Below, one piece after another: positions 25,083-33,000 of a stretch of 64,000 nucleotides of DNA. The stretch is from Candidatus Dormiibacterota bacterium (GTDB taxonomy: Bacteria > Chloroflexota > Dormibacteria > Aeolococcales > Aeolococcaceae). A program made the translations under genes and the position numbers. The notes under the pieces are model-generated. The model worked only from the letters and a program-made list of their open reading frames with translations, ran no database searches and was not told the DNA's origin. Positions within the stretch are counted from its first letter, which is position 1; the number at the start of each line of letters is the position of its first letter. Location of the stretch: NCBI GenBank assembly GCA_003162415.1, contig PMOL01000008.1:62001-126000 (forward strand), read 5' to 3'.

Positions 25083-25955
25083 ATGCCGCGAGCCAAGCTG
25101 TCCAACGGCCTGGAGATCGAATACGAGAGCTTCGGCGACTCGGCCAAACCGCCACTCCTGCTCGTGATGGGGCTTTCGTACCAAATGATCGAGTGGGATG
25201 ACGGGCTCTGCGCGCTCATCGCCGACCGAGGCTATCGGGCGACCCGGTTCGACAACCGGGATGTGGGGCGATCGACAAAGCTCGATCACCTCGGGCCGCC
25301 CAACCTCATGGCCGTGATAACCCGGGCCGAGGGTCCGCCGTACTCGCTCGACGACATGGCCGCCGATTCCGTCGCCTTGCTCGACGCTCTGGGAATTAGC
25401 GCTGCCCATGTGGTCGGCGTGTCGATGGGCGGCATGATCGCGCAGCTGATCGCCATCAACTTCCCGGATCGAGTCCTCAGCCTGACCTCGATCATGTCGA
25501 CGGTTGGTGGCCCGAACGTTGTGCAAGCCGAGCCGGCGGTCTCCGCGGCGCTCCTGGCTCCGCCGGGGCAGACGCGTGACGAGCGGGTGCAGCACTCTCT
25601 GGCGAACCGGCGGCTGATCCATGGCACGGGCATGCCCTTCGACGAGGAGCGCGCGCGTGCCAAGGCCGAGCGCGCGGTCGACCGCTGCTTCTACCCCGAC
25701 GGCGCCATGCGCCAGATCGCGGCGATCTTCGCCGCCCCGGATCGGACAGCGGGTTTGCGCAGTCTGAGAATCCCAACCCTGGTGATCCACGGCGACCAGG
25801 ATCCGTTGGTGCCACCCGCGAACGGCAGGCAGACCGCCGCCGCGCTGCCGAACGCGCGGCTGATCATGATCCCAGGGATGGGCCATTCCCTCCCGGAGCC
25901 GGTGTGGCCCCAGGTCGTCGATGCCGTCGTTGAGGTGACCTCGAGCTCAGCGTAG
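25083..25955 (+). CDS. Alpha/beta-fold hydrolase
   Basis: A 290-residue hydrolase with an intact triad: nucleophile Ser114 in VVGVSMGGMIAQ, Asp in HGDQDPLVP and His in IPGMGHSLPEP. The N-terminal LLLVMGLSYQMIEW forms the oxyanion region. Such proteins include esterases, lactonases and aclacinomycin methylesterase-like enzymes; the substrate is unknown. It begins 3 nt after the USP-like gene, so the permease, USP-like and hydrolase genes form one operon. Its end overlaps the convergent acetyltransferase by 9 bp. Confidence 0.92.
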   Translation: MPRAKLSNGLEIEYESFGDSAKPPLLLVMGLSYQMIEWDDGLCALIADRGYRATRFDNRDVGRSTKLDHLGPPNLMAVITRAEGPPYSLDDMAADSVALLDALGISAAHVVGVSMGGMIAQLIAINFPDRVLSLTSIMSTVGGPNVVQAEPAVSAALLAPPGQTRDERVQHSLANRRLIHGTGMPFDEERARAKAERAVDRCFYPDGAMRQIAAIFAAPDRTAGLRSLRIPTLVIHGDQDPLVPPANGRQTAAALPNARLIMIPGMGHSLPEPVWPQVVDAVVEVTSSSA

Positions 25956-26561
25956 GGCCGGCCGCTCGATGAGCCATGTGGCGCGAAACGGCCGAAATCC
26001 GAAACGCTCATACAGATGCCTCGCCGGATTGCCCTCACTCACGGTCAATCCGAGCCGCCGGTGACGGGCGTTGACGCAAGCCCGTACGGCGTGCTCGACC
26101 AGGAGGCCGCCGAGCCCCTGTCCCTGGTGGCCGGAGACCACGAAGACTTCCGGGATCCACGGATCCCCCGCCCACCACTCGGACGCGGGCATATCAGTGA
26201 CGACGAGCGCACCCACGATTGCGCCGCGCTGGTCACGGACAACGCGCGATGCCTCGGCGAGCACCGGACCACAGGGACCTTCGCCTGCCAGCAACTGTCT
26301 CCAGTACTCGAACCGGTCCACCCCCGACCAGATCCCGAAGTCGACGTGACCCGGCAGCACAGCAGCCGCCGCGGCGGCGGCGATGCCATCCATCTCGGAG
26401 TCCAGCGTCTCGAGGCGGGTGCCAATGGGGAGCGATCCCATCGCCGGGGACCGTGCAGCGATGAGATCGACCGCCATGTCACGCGCAAGACGAGGCTGCC
26501 GGCCCCCGGCTGCGAGCAGCCGGGCGGCTTCGGCCTTGTCATGCGTACGAACCACAACCAC
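25947..26561 (-). CDS. GNAT-family N-acetyltransferase
   Basis: A 204-residue protein. The GNAT core is in the second half: VVSGHQGQGLGGLLVEHAV is motif A with the acetyl-CoA pyrophosphate loop (QGQGLGG), and RHLYERFGFRPFRATWLIER is the typical motif B/C-terminal strand. The N-terminal 90 residues are less conserved. The substrate is unknown. The GTG start is preceded by TAGCGT at 6 nt and no Shine-Dalgarno. Confidence 0.88.
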   Translation of the reverse strand: MVVVRTHDKAEAARLLAAGGRQPRLARDMAVDLIAARSPAMGSLPIGTRLETLDSEMDGIAAAAAAAVLPGHVDFGIWSGVDRFEYWRQLLAGEGPCGPVLAEASRVVRDQRGAIVGALVVTDMPASEWWAGDPWIPEVFVVSGHQGQGLGGLLVEHAVRACVNARHRRLGLTVSEGNPARHLYERFGFRPFRATWLIERPALR

Positions 26562-26567
26562 GGCGCG

Positions 26568-26573
26568 ACGCTA
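26568..26573 (-). promoter_or_regulatory. Putative leaderless -10 element (TAGCGT) of the GNAT gene
   Basis: On the minus strand TAGCGT is followed by 6 nt and GTG 26561. This start is inside the short gap after the stop of arsI, so the acetyltransferase is probably transcribed from its own promoter. Confidence 0.45.
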
Positions 26574-26585
26574 TCGCGCCGGTGG

Positions 26586-27074
26586 TCAGTTCAGCGTGGC
26601 GCCTTTACTGGAACCAGCCGGCGACGTCGGCGCTGCGCAGCAGACGGTGGACGCGCCATCCGCCGATGACTCTCCACAACCGCCGGCTTGGACGGCCGGC
26701 GCATCCCCCTCGGCAGCATCGGCGAGCACCGTATAGACCTCCCAGCGGGTATCCGCACCGCTGACCCAGACCTTGTCCTGGAGAGCGTGGCAGCAGGTCA
26801 CCCCAGCCTCGACATCGGTTTGGAGCCCCAGCGCCGACAGGCGTCGCGTCGCCACGACAACGTCGTCGGCTGTTCCGACCTCAACGCCGAGGTGGTTCAA
26901 CGTCCCGGCCTGAGAAGGATTCTCAAACAGCACCAGCTTCAGGGGCGGGTCCACGACCGCGAAGTTGGCGTAGCCGGGACGCCGCTTTGCCGGCTCGGTC
27001 TGGAAGAGCTTCGAATAGAAGCCAACCGCCTCGTCGAGATCGGTGACGTTCAGCGCCAGCTGCACTCTCCCCAT
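26586..27074 (-). CDS. arsI: ArsI/CadI-type VOC dioxygenase (putative C-As bond lyase)
   Basis: A 162-residue vicinal-oxygen-chelate protein that follows ArsI/CadI almost word for word: MGRVQLALNVTDLDEAVGFY, KRRPGYANFAVVDPPLKLVL, NPSQAGTLNHLGVEVG, TCCHALQDKVWV and RWEVYTVLAD. His61 and Glu112 are candidate Fe(II) ligands. The Cys94-Cys95 pair is where ArsI binds trivalent organoarsenicals. ArsI cleaves the carbon-arsenic bond of methylarsenite; CadI homologs are cadmium-induced. An extra tail has three more Cys (GGCGE and TVCCAA). ATG 27074 lies 1 nt after the stop of a 19-residue Cys-rich ORF. The longer frame to 27128 is only the antiphase of that ORF. Confidence 0.9.
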   Translation of the reverse strand: MGRVQLALNVTDLDEAVGFYSKLFQTEPAKRRPGYANFAVVDPPLKLVLFENPSQAGTLNHLGVEVGTADDVVVATRRLSALGLQTDVEAGVTCCHALQDKVWVSGADTRWEVYTVLADAAEGDAPAVQAGGCGESSADGASTVCCAAPTSPAGSSKGATLN

Positions 27075-27075
27075 C

Positions 27076-27135
27076 TCAGCAGTTGCACTCGCAGTCGCAG
27101 GTACCGTCGCAGTCACAGCCGCAATCACAGTTCAT
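27076..27135 (-). CDS. 19-residue Cys-rich metallothionein-like peptide
   Basis: The ORF reads MNCDCGCDCDGTCDCECNC. It has 8 Cys in 19 residues, seven non-overlapping or chained C-x-C steps, and five acidic residues, with a GT turn dividing two four-Cys halves. ATG 27135 has a perfect AGGAGG 9 nt upstream, downstream of a near-consensus promoter. The TGA stop is followed by one base and the arsI ATG, so translation of the two is coupled. The composition is that of a thiolate-cluster metal binder, and the context (arsI, arsN-like, arsR) points to arsenite, cadmium or zinc. No known family this short is recognised. It could sequester metal, deliver it to ArsI, or act as a metal-responsive leader peptide. 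Confidence 0.75.
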   Translation of the reverse strand: MNCDCGCDCDGTCDCECNC

Positions 27136-27150
27136 GGTGATGAGCCTCCT

Positions 27151-27166
27151 ATCGATGAACGTCGAT
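27151..27166. promoter_or_regulatory. Candidate ArsR operator O1 (ATCGA-N6-TCGAT)
   Basis: A perfect 5-bp inverted repeat with 6-bp spacing, in the 5' leader of the Cys-rich-peptide/arsI transcript about 5-20 bp downstream of its predicted start. It resembles ATCAA-N6-TTGAT-type sites bound by ArsR/SmtB repressors. A second, near-identical site lies 42 bp away. Confidence 0.55.
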
Positions 27167-27177
27167 TGAATGAGCCG

Positions 27178-27207
27178 ATCCTAACGTGTTCCATCGAGGA
27201 CTGTCAA
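27178..27207 (-). promoter_or_regulatory. Sigma70-type promoter of the Cys-rich peptide/arsI operon
   Basis: Minus strand: TTGACA (27207-27202) and TAGGAT (27183-27178) are separated by 18 bp. The -35 box is a perfect consensus. The predicted transcript starts near 27171 and carries a roughly 35-nt leader with the O1 site and the AGGAGG ribosome-binding site. Confidence 0.65.
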
Positions 27208-27208
27208 T
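27193..27208. promoter_or_regulatory. Candidate ArsR operator O2 (ATCGA-N6-TCAAT)
   Basis: The same layout as O1 with one base changed in the right half. It covers the -35 box of the arsI-side promoter and ends 3 bp before the TAGAAT box of the arsN-side promoter. A repressor bound here would silence both arms. Confidence 0.5.
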
Positions 27209-27211
27209 GGG

Positions 27212-27217
27212 TAGAAT
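27212..27217 (+). promoter_or_regulatory. Putative leaderless -10 element (TAGAAT) of the arsN-arsR arm
   Basis: TAGAAT ends 6 nt before ATG 27224, without any Shine-Dalgarno. The TTCCAT at 27189-27194, 17 bp upstream, is a weak -35 candidate overlapping operator O2. Confidence 0.55.
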
Positions 27218-27223
27218 GGCGCC

Positions 27224-27733
27224 ATGCAGAGTGGCTCCAACGCGGTGGCGACCGATCTCGAGGTTCGTCCTTTCCGCGACCAGGACTGGCCGGCGGTGCA
27301 CGCCATCTACGCCCAGGGAATCGCAACCGGGAGCGCCACCTTCGAAACCGAGGTACCGGCGTTCGATCGGTGGACGTCAGCGCATCCTCCCGAGTACCGC
27401 CTTGTGGCCACGCGCGGCGGGGAGGTCGTCGGCTGGGTGGCCGCCTCCCCCGTTTCGGACCGCTGCGCCTACGCCGGCGTTGTCGAACATAGCGTGTATG
27501 TGGATGAGCGTGTGCGCGGCCAGGGAATCGGCCGCCGGCTCCTGGATGCGCTCATCGATCGCGCCGACGCCTCTGGGATCTGGACGATCCAGACTGGCGT
27601 CTTTCCGGAGAACGTCGCGAGCATCAAGGTCCATCAGCGCTGCGGGTTTCGGGTCGTCGGGACGCGCCAGCGCATCGGCCAGCTCAACGGCACGTGGCGA
27701 GACGTGCTTCTCATCGAACGCCGGAAGCCGTGA
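27224..27733 (+). CDS. arsN: ArsN/phosphinothricin-type GNAT N-acetyltransferase
   Basis: A 169-residue GNAT enzyme close to phosphinothricin acetyltransferase. IYAQGIATGSATFETEVPAF is the substrate-loop region, YVDERVRGQGIGRRLLDALI is motif A with the acetyl-CoA loop RGQGIG, and NVASIKVHQRCGFRVVGTR is motif B. ArsN1 proteins of this type acetylate the antibiotic arsinothricin, and Bar/PAT enzymes detoxify phosphinothricin. Position in an arsI/arsR cassette favours the arsenical. The arsR GTG overlaps the stop (GTGA). Amino-acid N-acylation is the alternative. Confidence 0.82.
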   Translation: MQSGSNAVATDLEVRPFRDQDWPAVHAIYAQGIATGSATFETEVPAFDRWTSAHPPEYRLVATRGGEVVGWVAASPVSDRCAYAGVVEHSVYVDERVRGQGIGRRLLDALIDRADASGIWTIQTGVFPENVASIKVHQRCGFRVVGTRQRIGQLNGTWRDVLLIERRKP

Positions 27734-28092
27734 GCACCGCAGCAGCTTCGACCACGCCGGCGCCCACACCATCGCGCGTTAAAGGGTGCTGCAATCCCGT
27801 GGCCGCGCCGATGCCGGAGGCGCGGGCCGACGAGCTCGCGGCGACCTACAAGGCGCTCGGCGATCCGACCCGCATCCAGATCCTGCACATCCTCGCCGCC
27901 GCGAGCGACCCGGTCTGTGTGTGCGACTTCACCGCCGCCTTCGATCTCGGTCAGCCGACCATCAGCCATCACCTCGCGACGCTTCGAGAAGCCGGGATCG
28001 TGACCAGCTTCAAGCGCGGCATCTGGGCGTTCTACCGTCTCAACCCTGCGATGTCGAGCGCCGCGCGCGCCGCGGTGGCGCAGATCGGGTGA
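27730..28092 (+). CDS. arsR: ArsR/SmtB-family metalloregulator
   Basis: A 120-residue winged-helix repressor: TYKALGDPTRIQILHIL is helix 1-2, DFTAAFDLGQPTISHHLATLREAG is the HTH with recognition helix, and GIWAFYRLN is the wing. Two Cys pairs are visible, Cys20-Cys21 near the N-terminus and Cys63/Cys65 in VCVCDF at the start of helix 3. An N-terminal CC pair plus a helix-3 Cys resembles the arsenite site of actinobacterial ArsR. Metal binding would release it from the two inverted repeats in the divergent region. GTG 27730 overlaps the arsN stop by 4 bp; the longer frame lies within arsN. Confidence 0.93.
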   Translation: MSTAAASTTPAPTPSRVKGCCNPVAAPMPEARADELAATYKALGDPTRIQILHILAAASDPVCVCDFTAAFDLGQPTISHHLATLREAGIVTSFKRGIWAFYRLNPAMSSAARAAVAQIG

Positions 28093-28097
28093 CGTCT

Positions 28098-28118
28098 GGG
28101 CGCCGTTTACGGGCGCCC
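28098..28118 (+). terminator. Hairpin downstream of arsR
   Basis: GGGCGCC (28098-28104) pairs with GGCGCCC (28112-28118) over a 7-nt loop, 5 bp after the arsR stop. It is likely to end the arsN-arsR transcript. A short TTCC tract rather than a T-run follows. Confidence 0.5.
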
Positions 28119-28144
28119 GTTCCCCGTGATCCCAGACACTCCGC

Positions 28145-28150
28145 TAGGCT
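28145..28150 (+). promoter_or_regulatory. Putative leaderless -10 element (TAGGCT)
   Basis: TAGGCT is followed by 7 nt and ATG 28158. It lies just past the arsR terminator, which supports a separate transcript. Confidence 0.45.
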
Positions 28151-28157
28151 CTCGTGG

Positions 28158-28757
28158 ATGTTCTGGCTCGCTATCGTGCTTTTCGTGGGTGTCGCATTGT
28201 GCTTCGGCGTGATCGGCGCGGTCATCGGCCGGATCACGGTACGACGCGGCGCTCGATCGCTCGAACCCATAGCATTCGATGCACCTTCCGTGGAGCGTCA
28301 GGCGATTGTCTACCTCGAGGTGGCGGTCGCATGGCACTCGTATTTGCGCGCTGTCCGCACCCTGGTCTACCCCGACGAAGGACCTCCGGCCGCCGGCCCG
28401 CATGATCTGGCGTCGGTGCTCCGCGCCCGCGCTCAGCTCCAGACCGTGGCAACGCCGGTCGTGCAGGAGCTTCACGATCAGGTTCTGGACAGCGCCGTGA
28501 CGCTGATCGACCTTCTGCGGTCGCAAGTCAATCCGCCTACGCTCGGACGCGTCGACACGGCCGGAGGAAACATGTCGCTGCCGCTTGCCTTCGAGACCAT
28601 CAACCACAGGGTTGGGTTGCTCGAACGCCAGATGCTCAGCGAGTTCGGATATCAGCGGCGGCTTCCACGCGGAGAGATTGAGATGACTGGACGTGCCGTC
28701 ACACCCCGTGGTGCACCGGTCTCATCGACAGTGAATCGCGGAGTTGCCTATCCCTGA
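28158..28757 (+). CDS. Membrane-anchored hypothetical protein (199 residues)
   Basis: One N-terminal helix, MFWLAIVLFVGVALCFGVIG and a few further residues, is followed by a basic RITVRRGARS stop-transfer and a mostly helical cytoplasmic domain of about 165 residues (segments such as AQLQTVATPVVQELHDQVLDSA). No motif or family is recognised. ATG 28158 is chosen because the domain begins with the membrane helix there and a TAGGCT box lies upstream; the same frame is open back through arsR but that is antiphase sequence. An IS element begins 62 bp after its stop. Confidence 0.65.
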   Translation: MFWLAIVLFVGVALCFGVIGAVIGRITVRRGARSLEPIAFDAPSVERQAIVYLEVAVAWHSYLRAVRTLVYPDEGPPAAGPHDLASVLRARAQLQTVATPVVQELHDQVLDSAVTLIDLLRSQVNPPTLGRVDTAGGNMSLPLAFETINHRVGLLERQMLSEFGYQRRLPRGEIEMTGRAVTPRGAPVSSTVNRGVAYP

Positions 28758-28812
28758 TCGATGCCGCTTGCCTCGACGCTGTCGGTCGCGTGCTGCACGG
28801 CCTCCGACGCCG

Positions 28813-28818
28813 GCTAGA
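28813..28818. repeat. Left target-site duplication of IS481-type element (GCTAGA)
   Basis: GCTAGA lies directly before the left terminal repeat and GCTAAA (29847-29852) directly after the right one, 5 of 6 bases identical. IS481 prefers NCTAGN targets and makes 6-bp duplications, which this fits. Confidence 0.55.
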
Positions 28819-29846
28819 TGTAGTGCCCATAGAGGTTGTTGACAAAGAGAGAGCCCCCGGGCTGAGTTTGGGTTGTTGAAATCCACCCAGACGGAGGCTC
28901 TCCGGTGTCCCATCCTAAGGCGGTACTCACTCCGATTGGCAGGCTGACTCTGGTTGAGCGGATCGCCCACGGGCGCCCCGCGGCGCACGTTGCGGGCGAG
29001 ATGGGCGTGTCGCGGGCGACGGCGTACAAGTGGTGGCATCGCTACGTTCAGGAGGGCGCCGCCGGGCTGCTCGACCGGAGCTCGCGGCCGCTGCGCAGCC
29101 CGCGTCGGACCTCAGCGCGAGTGGAGCGACAGATCGAGGCGCTGCGGCGACGCACCAAGCTCGGCCCGATCCGGATTGGGATCCGCCTCCATATGCCGGC
29201 GTCGACGGTGCATCGCGTCTTGGTGCGCCAGCAGCTGAACCGGCTGAGCTGGATGGATCGACCCACGGGGCGCGTGATCCGCCGCTACGAGGATGCACAC
29301 CCGGGCGACCTAGTCCACGTGATGTCAAGAAACTGGGCCGAATCCCACCTGGCGGCGGCTGGCGTGTTCACGGACGCCTTGGCCATGACTCCACCGGGGT
29401 CGGCTACGACTACATCCACTCCGCCGTCGATGACCACTCACGAGTTGCGTACTCAGAGATCGGCTGCGACGAACGTGGCCCCACTGCGGCAGCGTTCTGG
29501 ACTCGCGCCGTCGCCTTCTTCGCCGCCCACGGCATCGTGGTGCAGCGTGTCCTCACCGACAACGCTTGGGCCTACCGGAAGTCGATCCCCTTTCGCGCTG
29601 CGGTCCGAGAGAGCGGCGCCGTGCAGCGCTTCATCCAGCCTCACAGGCCCCAGACCAATGGCAAGGTCGAGCGCTTCAACCGGACCCTGCTCGAGGAGTG
29701 GGCTTACGTTCGCCCCTACGCCTCAAACCAGCAACGGACCACGGCCTTGACGGACTGGCTGCACATCTACAACCATCACCGAGCCCACACCAGTCTCGGT
29801 CAGCTCCCGCCTATCTCACGCCTCAACAACGTGTCTGGGCACTACA
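28819..29846 (+). mobile_element. IS481-family insertion sequence, about 1.03 kb
   Basis: The left end reads TGTAGTGCCCATAGAGGTTG and the right end, reverse-complemented, TGTAGTGCCCAGACACGTTG, continuing with TTGA in both. These are imperfect 24-bp terminal inverted repeats. The right repeat lies inside the last codons of the transposase, as is common in this family. The element carries one transposase gene, now frameshifted, and is flanked by a near-perfect 6-bp target duplication. It separates the arsenic-cassette side from the surface-protein region. Confidence 0.85.
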
Positions 29847-29851
29847 GCTAA
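28905..29851 (+). pseudogene. IS481-type transposase, inactivated by a single-base frameshift
   Basis: GTG 28905 has GGAGG 7 nt upstream. The N-terminal part contains the HTH RATAYKWWHRYVQEGAAGLLD and the linker to YEDAHPGDLVHV. There the frame breaks near 29320: the DNA reads gtgatgtc where gtggatgtc would keep the frame (VDVKKLGRIP). From then on the other frame encodes the intact rve/DDE domain: YDYIHSAVDDHSRVAYSEI (second Asp), VLTDNAWAYR and HRPQTNGKVERFNRTL with the catalytic Glu. The missing G could be a real mutation or a sequencing error. Programmed frameshifting is not usual in this family. Confidence 0.85.
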
Positions 29852-29852
29852 A

Positions 29853-30090
29853 AGGCGGCCTTGAGATCCCCGTTGGCAGAGCTCGACGACGGTCGCCGAG
29901 CGCCCAAAGTCCTCGCCTCCGCCCCAGGATTCGATGATGCAATCGTAGTGACCAGTTCGACGCACTCGCTCCGCTTGCCGTGTTTCTCTATACTGACGCG
30001 GAGGCCCGGTGGTTGGTGCCGGTGGGGAATCATTCAGGGGGGATCCTGGTAGGGCGGGATCCTCGAGCGGTCGAGGTCAAGGGGGACATC
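29853..30090. promoter_or_regulatory. Leader region of the large secreted protein
   Basis: A TATACT hexamer (29989-29994) is a candidate -10 about 97 bp before the chosen GTG. The leader between them is unusually G-rich, has GGATCC twice, and contains a hairpin CCTCGA-GCGG-TCGAGG (30061-30076) just upstream of the AAGGGGGA ribosome-binding site. No known riboswitch is recognised. Confidence 0.35.
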
Positions 30091-33000
30091 GTGTTTGGGG
30101 GCATCAGGTCAGCGCGGAAAGCGCATGGCTTCCGACGATCGATCGTGGTCTTGGTTGCCGTCAGCTCGTTTGTGGCCGTATTTGCAGCGAACGGAAGCAC
30201 GGCGGTGTTCGCGGCCTCTGACGGATCGACAGCGATCAGGATGGGCCACAGTCCTGTCAGAGCCAACGCGGCCGCGACCACTCAGGACTGGCCCACCTAC
30301 CTGCACGATGCCGCACGCACCAGTGCTAGTGGCGACACCACGCTGACCCCGGCGAACGTTCAATTCCTGCAAGAGAAGTTCGCGGCCGTCACGGGCGGCG
30401 TCATCGCCGCCGAACCGGCGATCGTGAATGGCGTTGCGTACGTCGGCTCGTGGGACGGATACGAATACGCGATCAACGCGAACACGGGCGCGGTCATGTG
30501 GAAGACCTTCCTGGGGACGATCACTGATCCGCCCTGCGCGCCCCCGAATGCGGGGATCACCTCCTCAGCCACCATCTACAACGGGGTCGTGTACGTCGGG
30601 GGTGGCAACGACTCGAACGGCGAGGAGCAGTGGTATGCCCTGTCGGCCGCCAACGGCGCGATCCTCTGGAACGTTCCCACGGGCCTTGGACCGGTGGCGG
30701 GCTCGTACTACAACTGGTCGAGTCCGCTGATAATCACCGACCCCGCGGATGGGCTCCCGTATGCGTATATCGGCACTGCCAGCGTCTGCGACGCGCCACT
30801 CGCTCCCGGCCAGCTGCTGAAGGTCTCGCTGACGACGCACCAGGTCGTCGGGATCACGCCGATGGTTCCGAGCGGCCAGGTCGGCGGCGGCATCTGGACC
30901 TCGCCTACCTACGACGCGACGACCAACAAGGTCTTCGTCTCCACGGGGACGCTCAATCTTTACTCGCAGACCCTGTCCCAGGCGGTCGTGGCGATCAACG
31001 CCACCACCATGGCGGTCGTGGATCACTGGCAGCTTCCTTTCGAGGCGGCGGTGAGCGACTCTGACTGGGGTACGACTCCGACGCTCACGAGCGACGCGAA
31101 CGGTGATCAGCTCGTGAGCCTTGCGAACAAGAACGGCATTCTCTACGCGCTCAACCGCAACAACATGGCCGCCGGCCCCATCTGGCAGAGCCAGATTGCC
31201 TACGGGGGCGATTGTCCCACCTGCGGTGACGGCTCGATCTCTTCTGGCACCTTTGCCAACGGCATCCTGTACTACGCCGGCGGGAGCAATAGCGACGCCA
31301 ACGGCGTCGGTCACGGAGGCTCGATCACCGCCTTCAACCCGGCCAACGGAGCGGTGATCTGGAAGCACGAGACGAACTCGCCGGTTCTCGGCTCCATCAT
31401 CTATGACAACGGCCTGATCTTTGACGGTCAGGGCTCGATCATCGAAGCACTCAGTGCGGCCACCGGCGCGTCCCTCTGGACGTACAACCTCGGAGCCGGG
31501 ACGTACGGGGCGCCCTCCGTGGCAAACGGCATGCTCTACCTGGGCGCGGTCAACGGCGACTTCTTCGGATTCGGCCTGCCGTCGACGCTTCCGGGGGCGC
31601 CTCCGCCCGATGCCAATTGCCCCACGGGATTCACCTGTCAGGACATCGGCAAGCCGGGGATCCCCGGTAGTGAGCTTGTCAACAGCGATGGAAGCGTCAC
31701 GGTCATCGCCTCGGGAAACGGCCGGACCCAGGGCGATCAGATGCGCATCATCACCGAGCCGGCGAGCGGTGATTTCCAGATATCCGTCCAGGACATGTCG
31801 GAGACCGCGGGCAACCTCACGGGCTTCCAGCAGCCGCAACTCGGCATCGTGATACGTCAGAGCGCAGCTCTCGGCGCCCCGTTCTACACGGCACTGCAGG
31901 ATCCCACGTATCCCGGGGAGCACGAGACCGTCGCCAACGTGATCATGTACTACCGCACGTCGTGGGGTGGCCCCGTCGTCGAGCTGACACAGAACTACCC
32001 ACTCGCATTCCCGCGGTATCTCATGGTGCAGCGCCGCGGCGATACCTTCCAGACGCTCTTCAGCTCCAACGGCACCAATTACACCCTCATCAGCGCCTCG
32101 GTGCACACGATCGTGATGCCGACCATGCTGCTGGCAGGGATGGGGGTGGCGTCGGGAACGCCATCAGCAACGACCACGGCTGTGTACCAGAAGCTGGCCA
32201 TCGGCCCGCTAACCCAGACCTACGTCGAGCAGAACGAACCCCACGCATGCCCCACGGGCTGGACGTGCACCGACGTCGGAGCCGGGTCGCCGATCGGCGA
32301 TGAGACACTCGCCAACGGGGTGTGGACGATCTCGGGAGGCGGCGAGGGGATCAACCTCGCAGCGGACGGACTCGGCAACAACCGGATCGCCGATCAGTTT
32401 CACTTCGTGTACAAGCCGATGTCGGGTGACGGAGTTATCACCGGACGGCTCACGTCGATCGCCAACGGCAGCGCGACCGCGCAGACCACGCTGATGGTGC
32501 GCGCCGACACCTCCATCGGCTCGCCCTTCTATGGCGTGGTAATGACGCCCAATCACGTGGCGATCATCGAGTGGCGCACCAACAACCTCATCCAGCAGCG
32601 GGTCACGATTCCCGTGGGCACCGTCACCCTGCCCACCTGGTTCCAGATCAACCGATTCACCGACACCACTCAGGCACCCGCGGTGACGTACTACAGCCTT
32701 CTCAGCTCACCCGACGGGACGAACTGGACCGAGGTCAACGGATCGACCGTTGCCCTCAATCTCGGTGCGCATCCCCTCGCCGGGATGGGCGGATCACAGG
32801 CCGACCCGCGCACGCTCAACAAGTCGACGTGGGACAACGTCGGCCTCTCCATCGTCAGCAGCAAGCCCCCGGGCGTGTGCCCGCAGGGTTTCACCTGCCA
32901 GGACGTCGGCAACGGGTACCAATCGGGCAGCCAGGAGTTCGGAAACGGCACGTGGACTTTCGCCGCGGGAGGTCCGGATATGTGGGACGTGTACGACTTC

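Noticed and set aside
27075..27128. N-terminal extension of ArsI from ATG 27128
   Set aside because: Those 18 codons are the shifted frame of the Cys-rich peptide ORF. The ArsI family starts at MGRVQLALN, and the peptide has its own ribosome-binding site.
30565..32106. 513-codon minus-strand ORF inside the large secreted protein gene
   Set aside because: An antisense shadow with no domain. The plus strand encodes a clear propeller.
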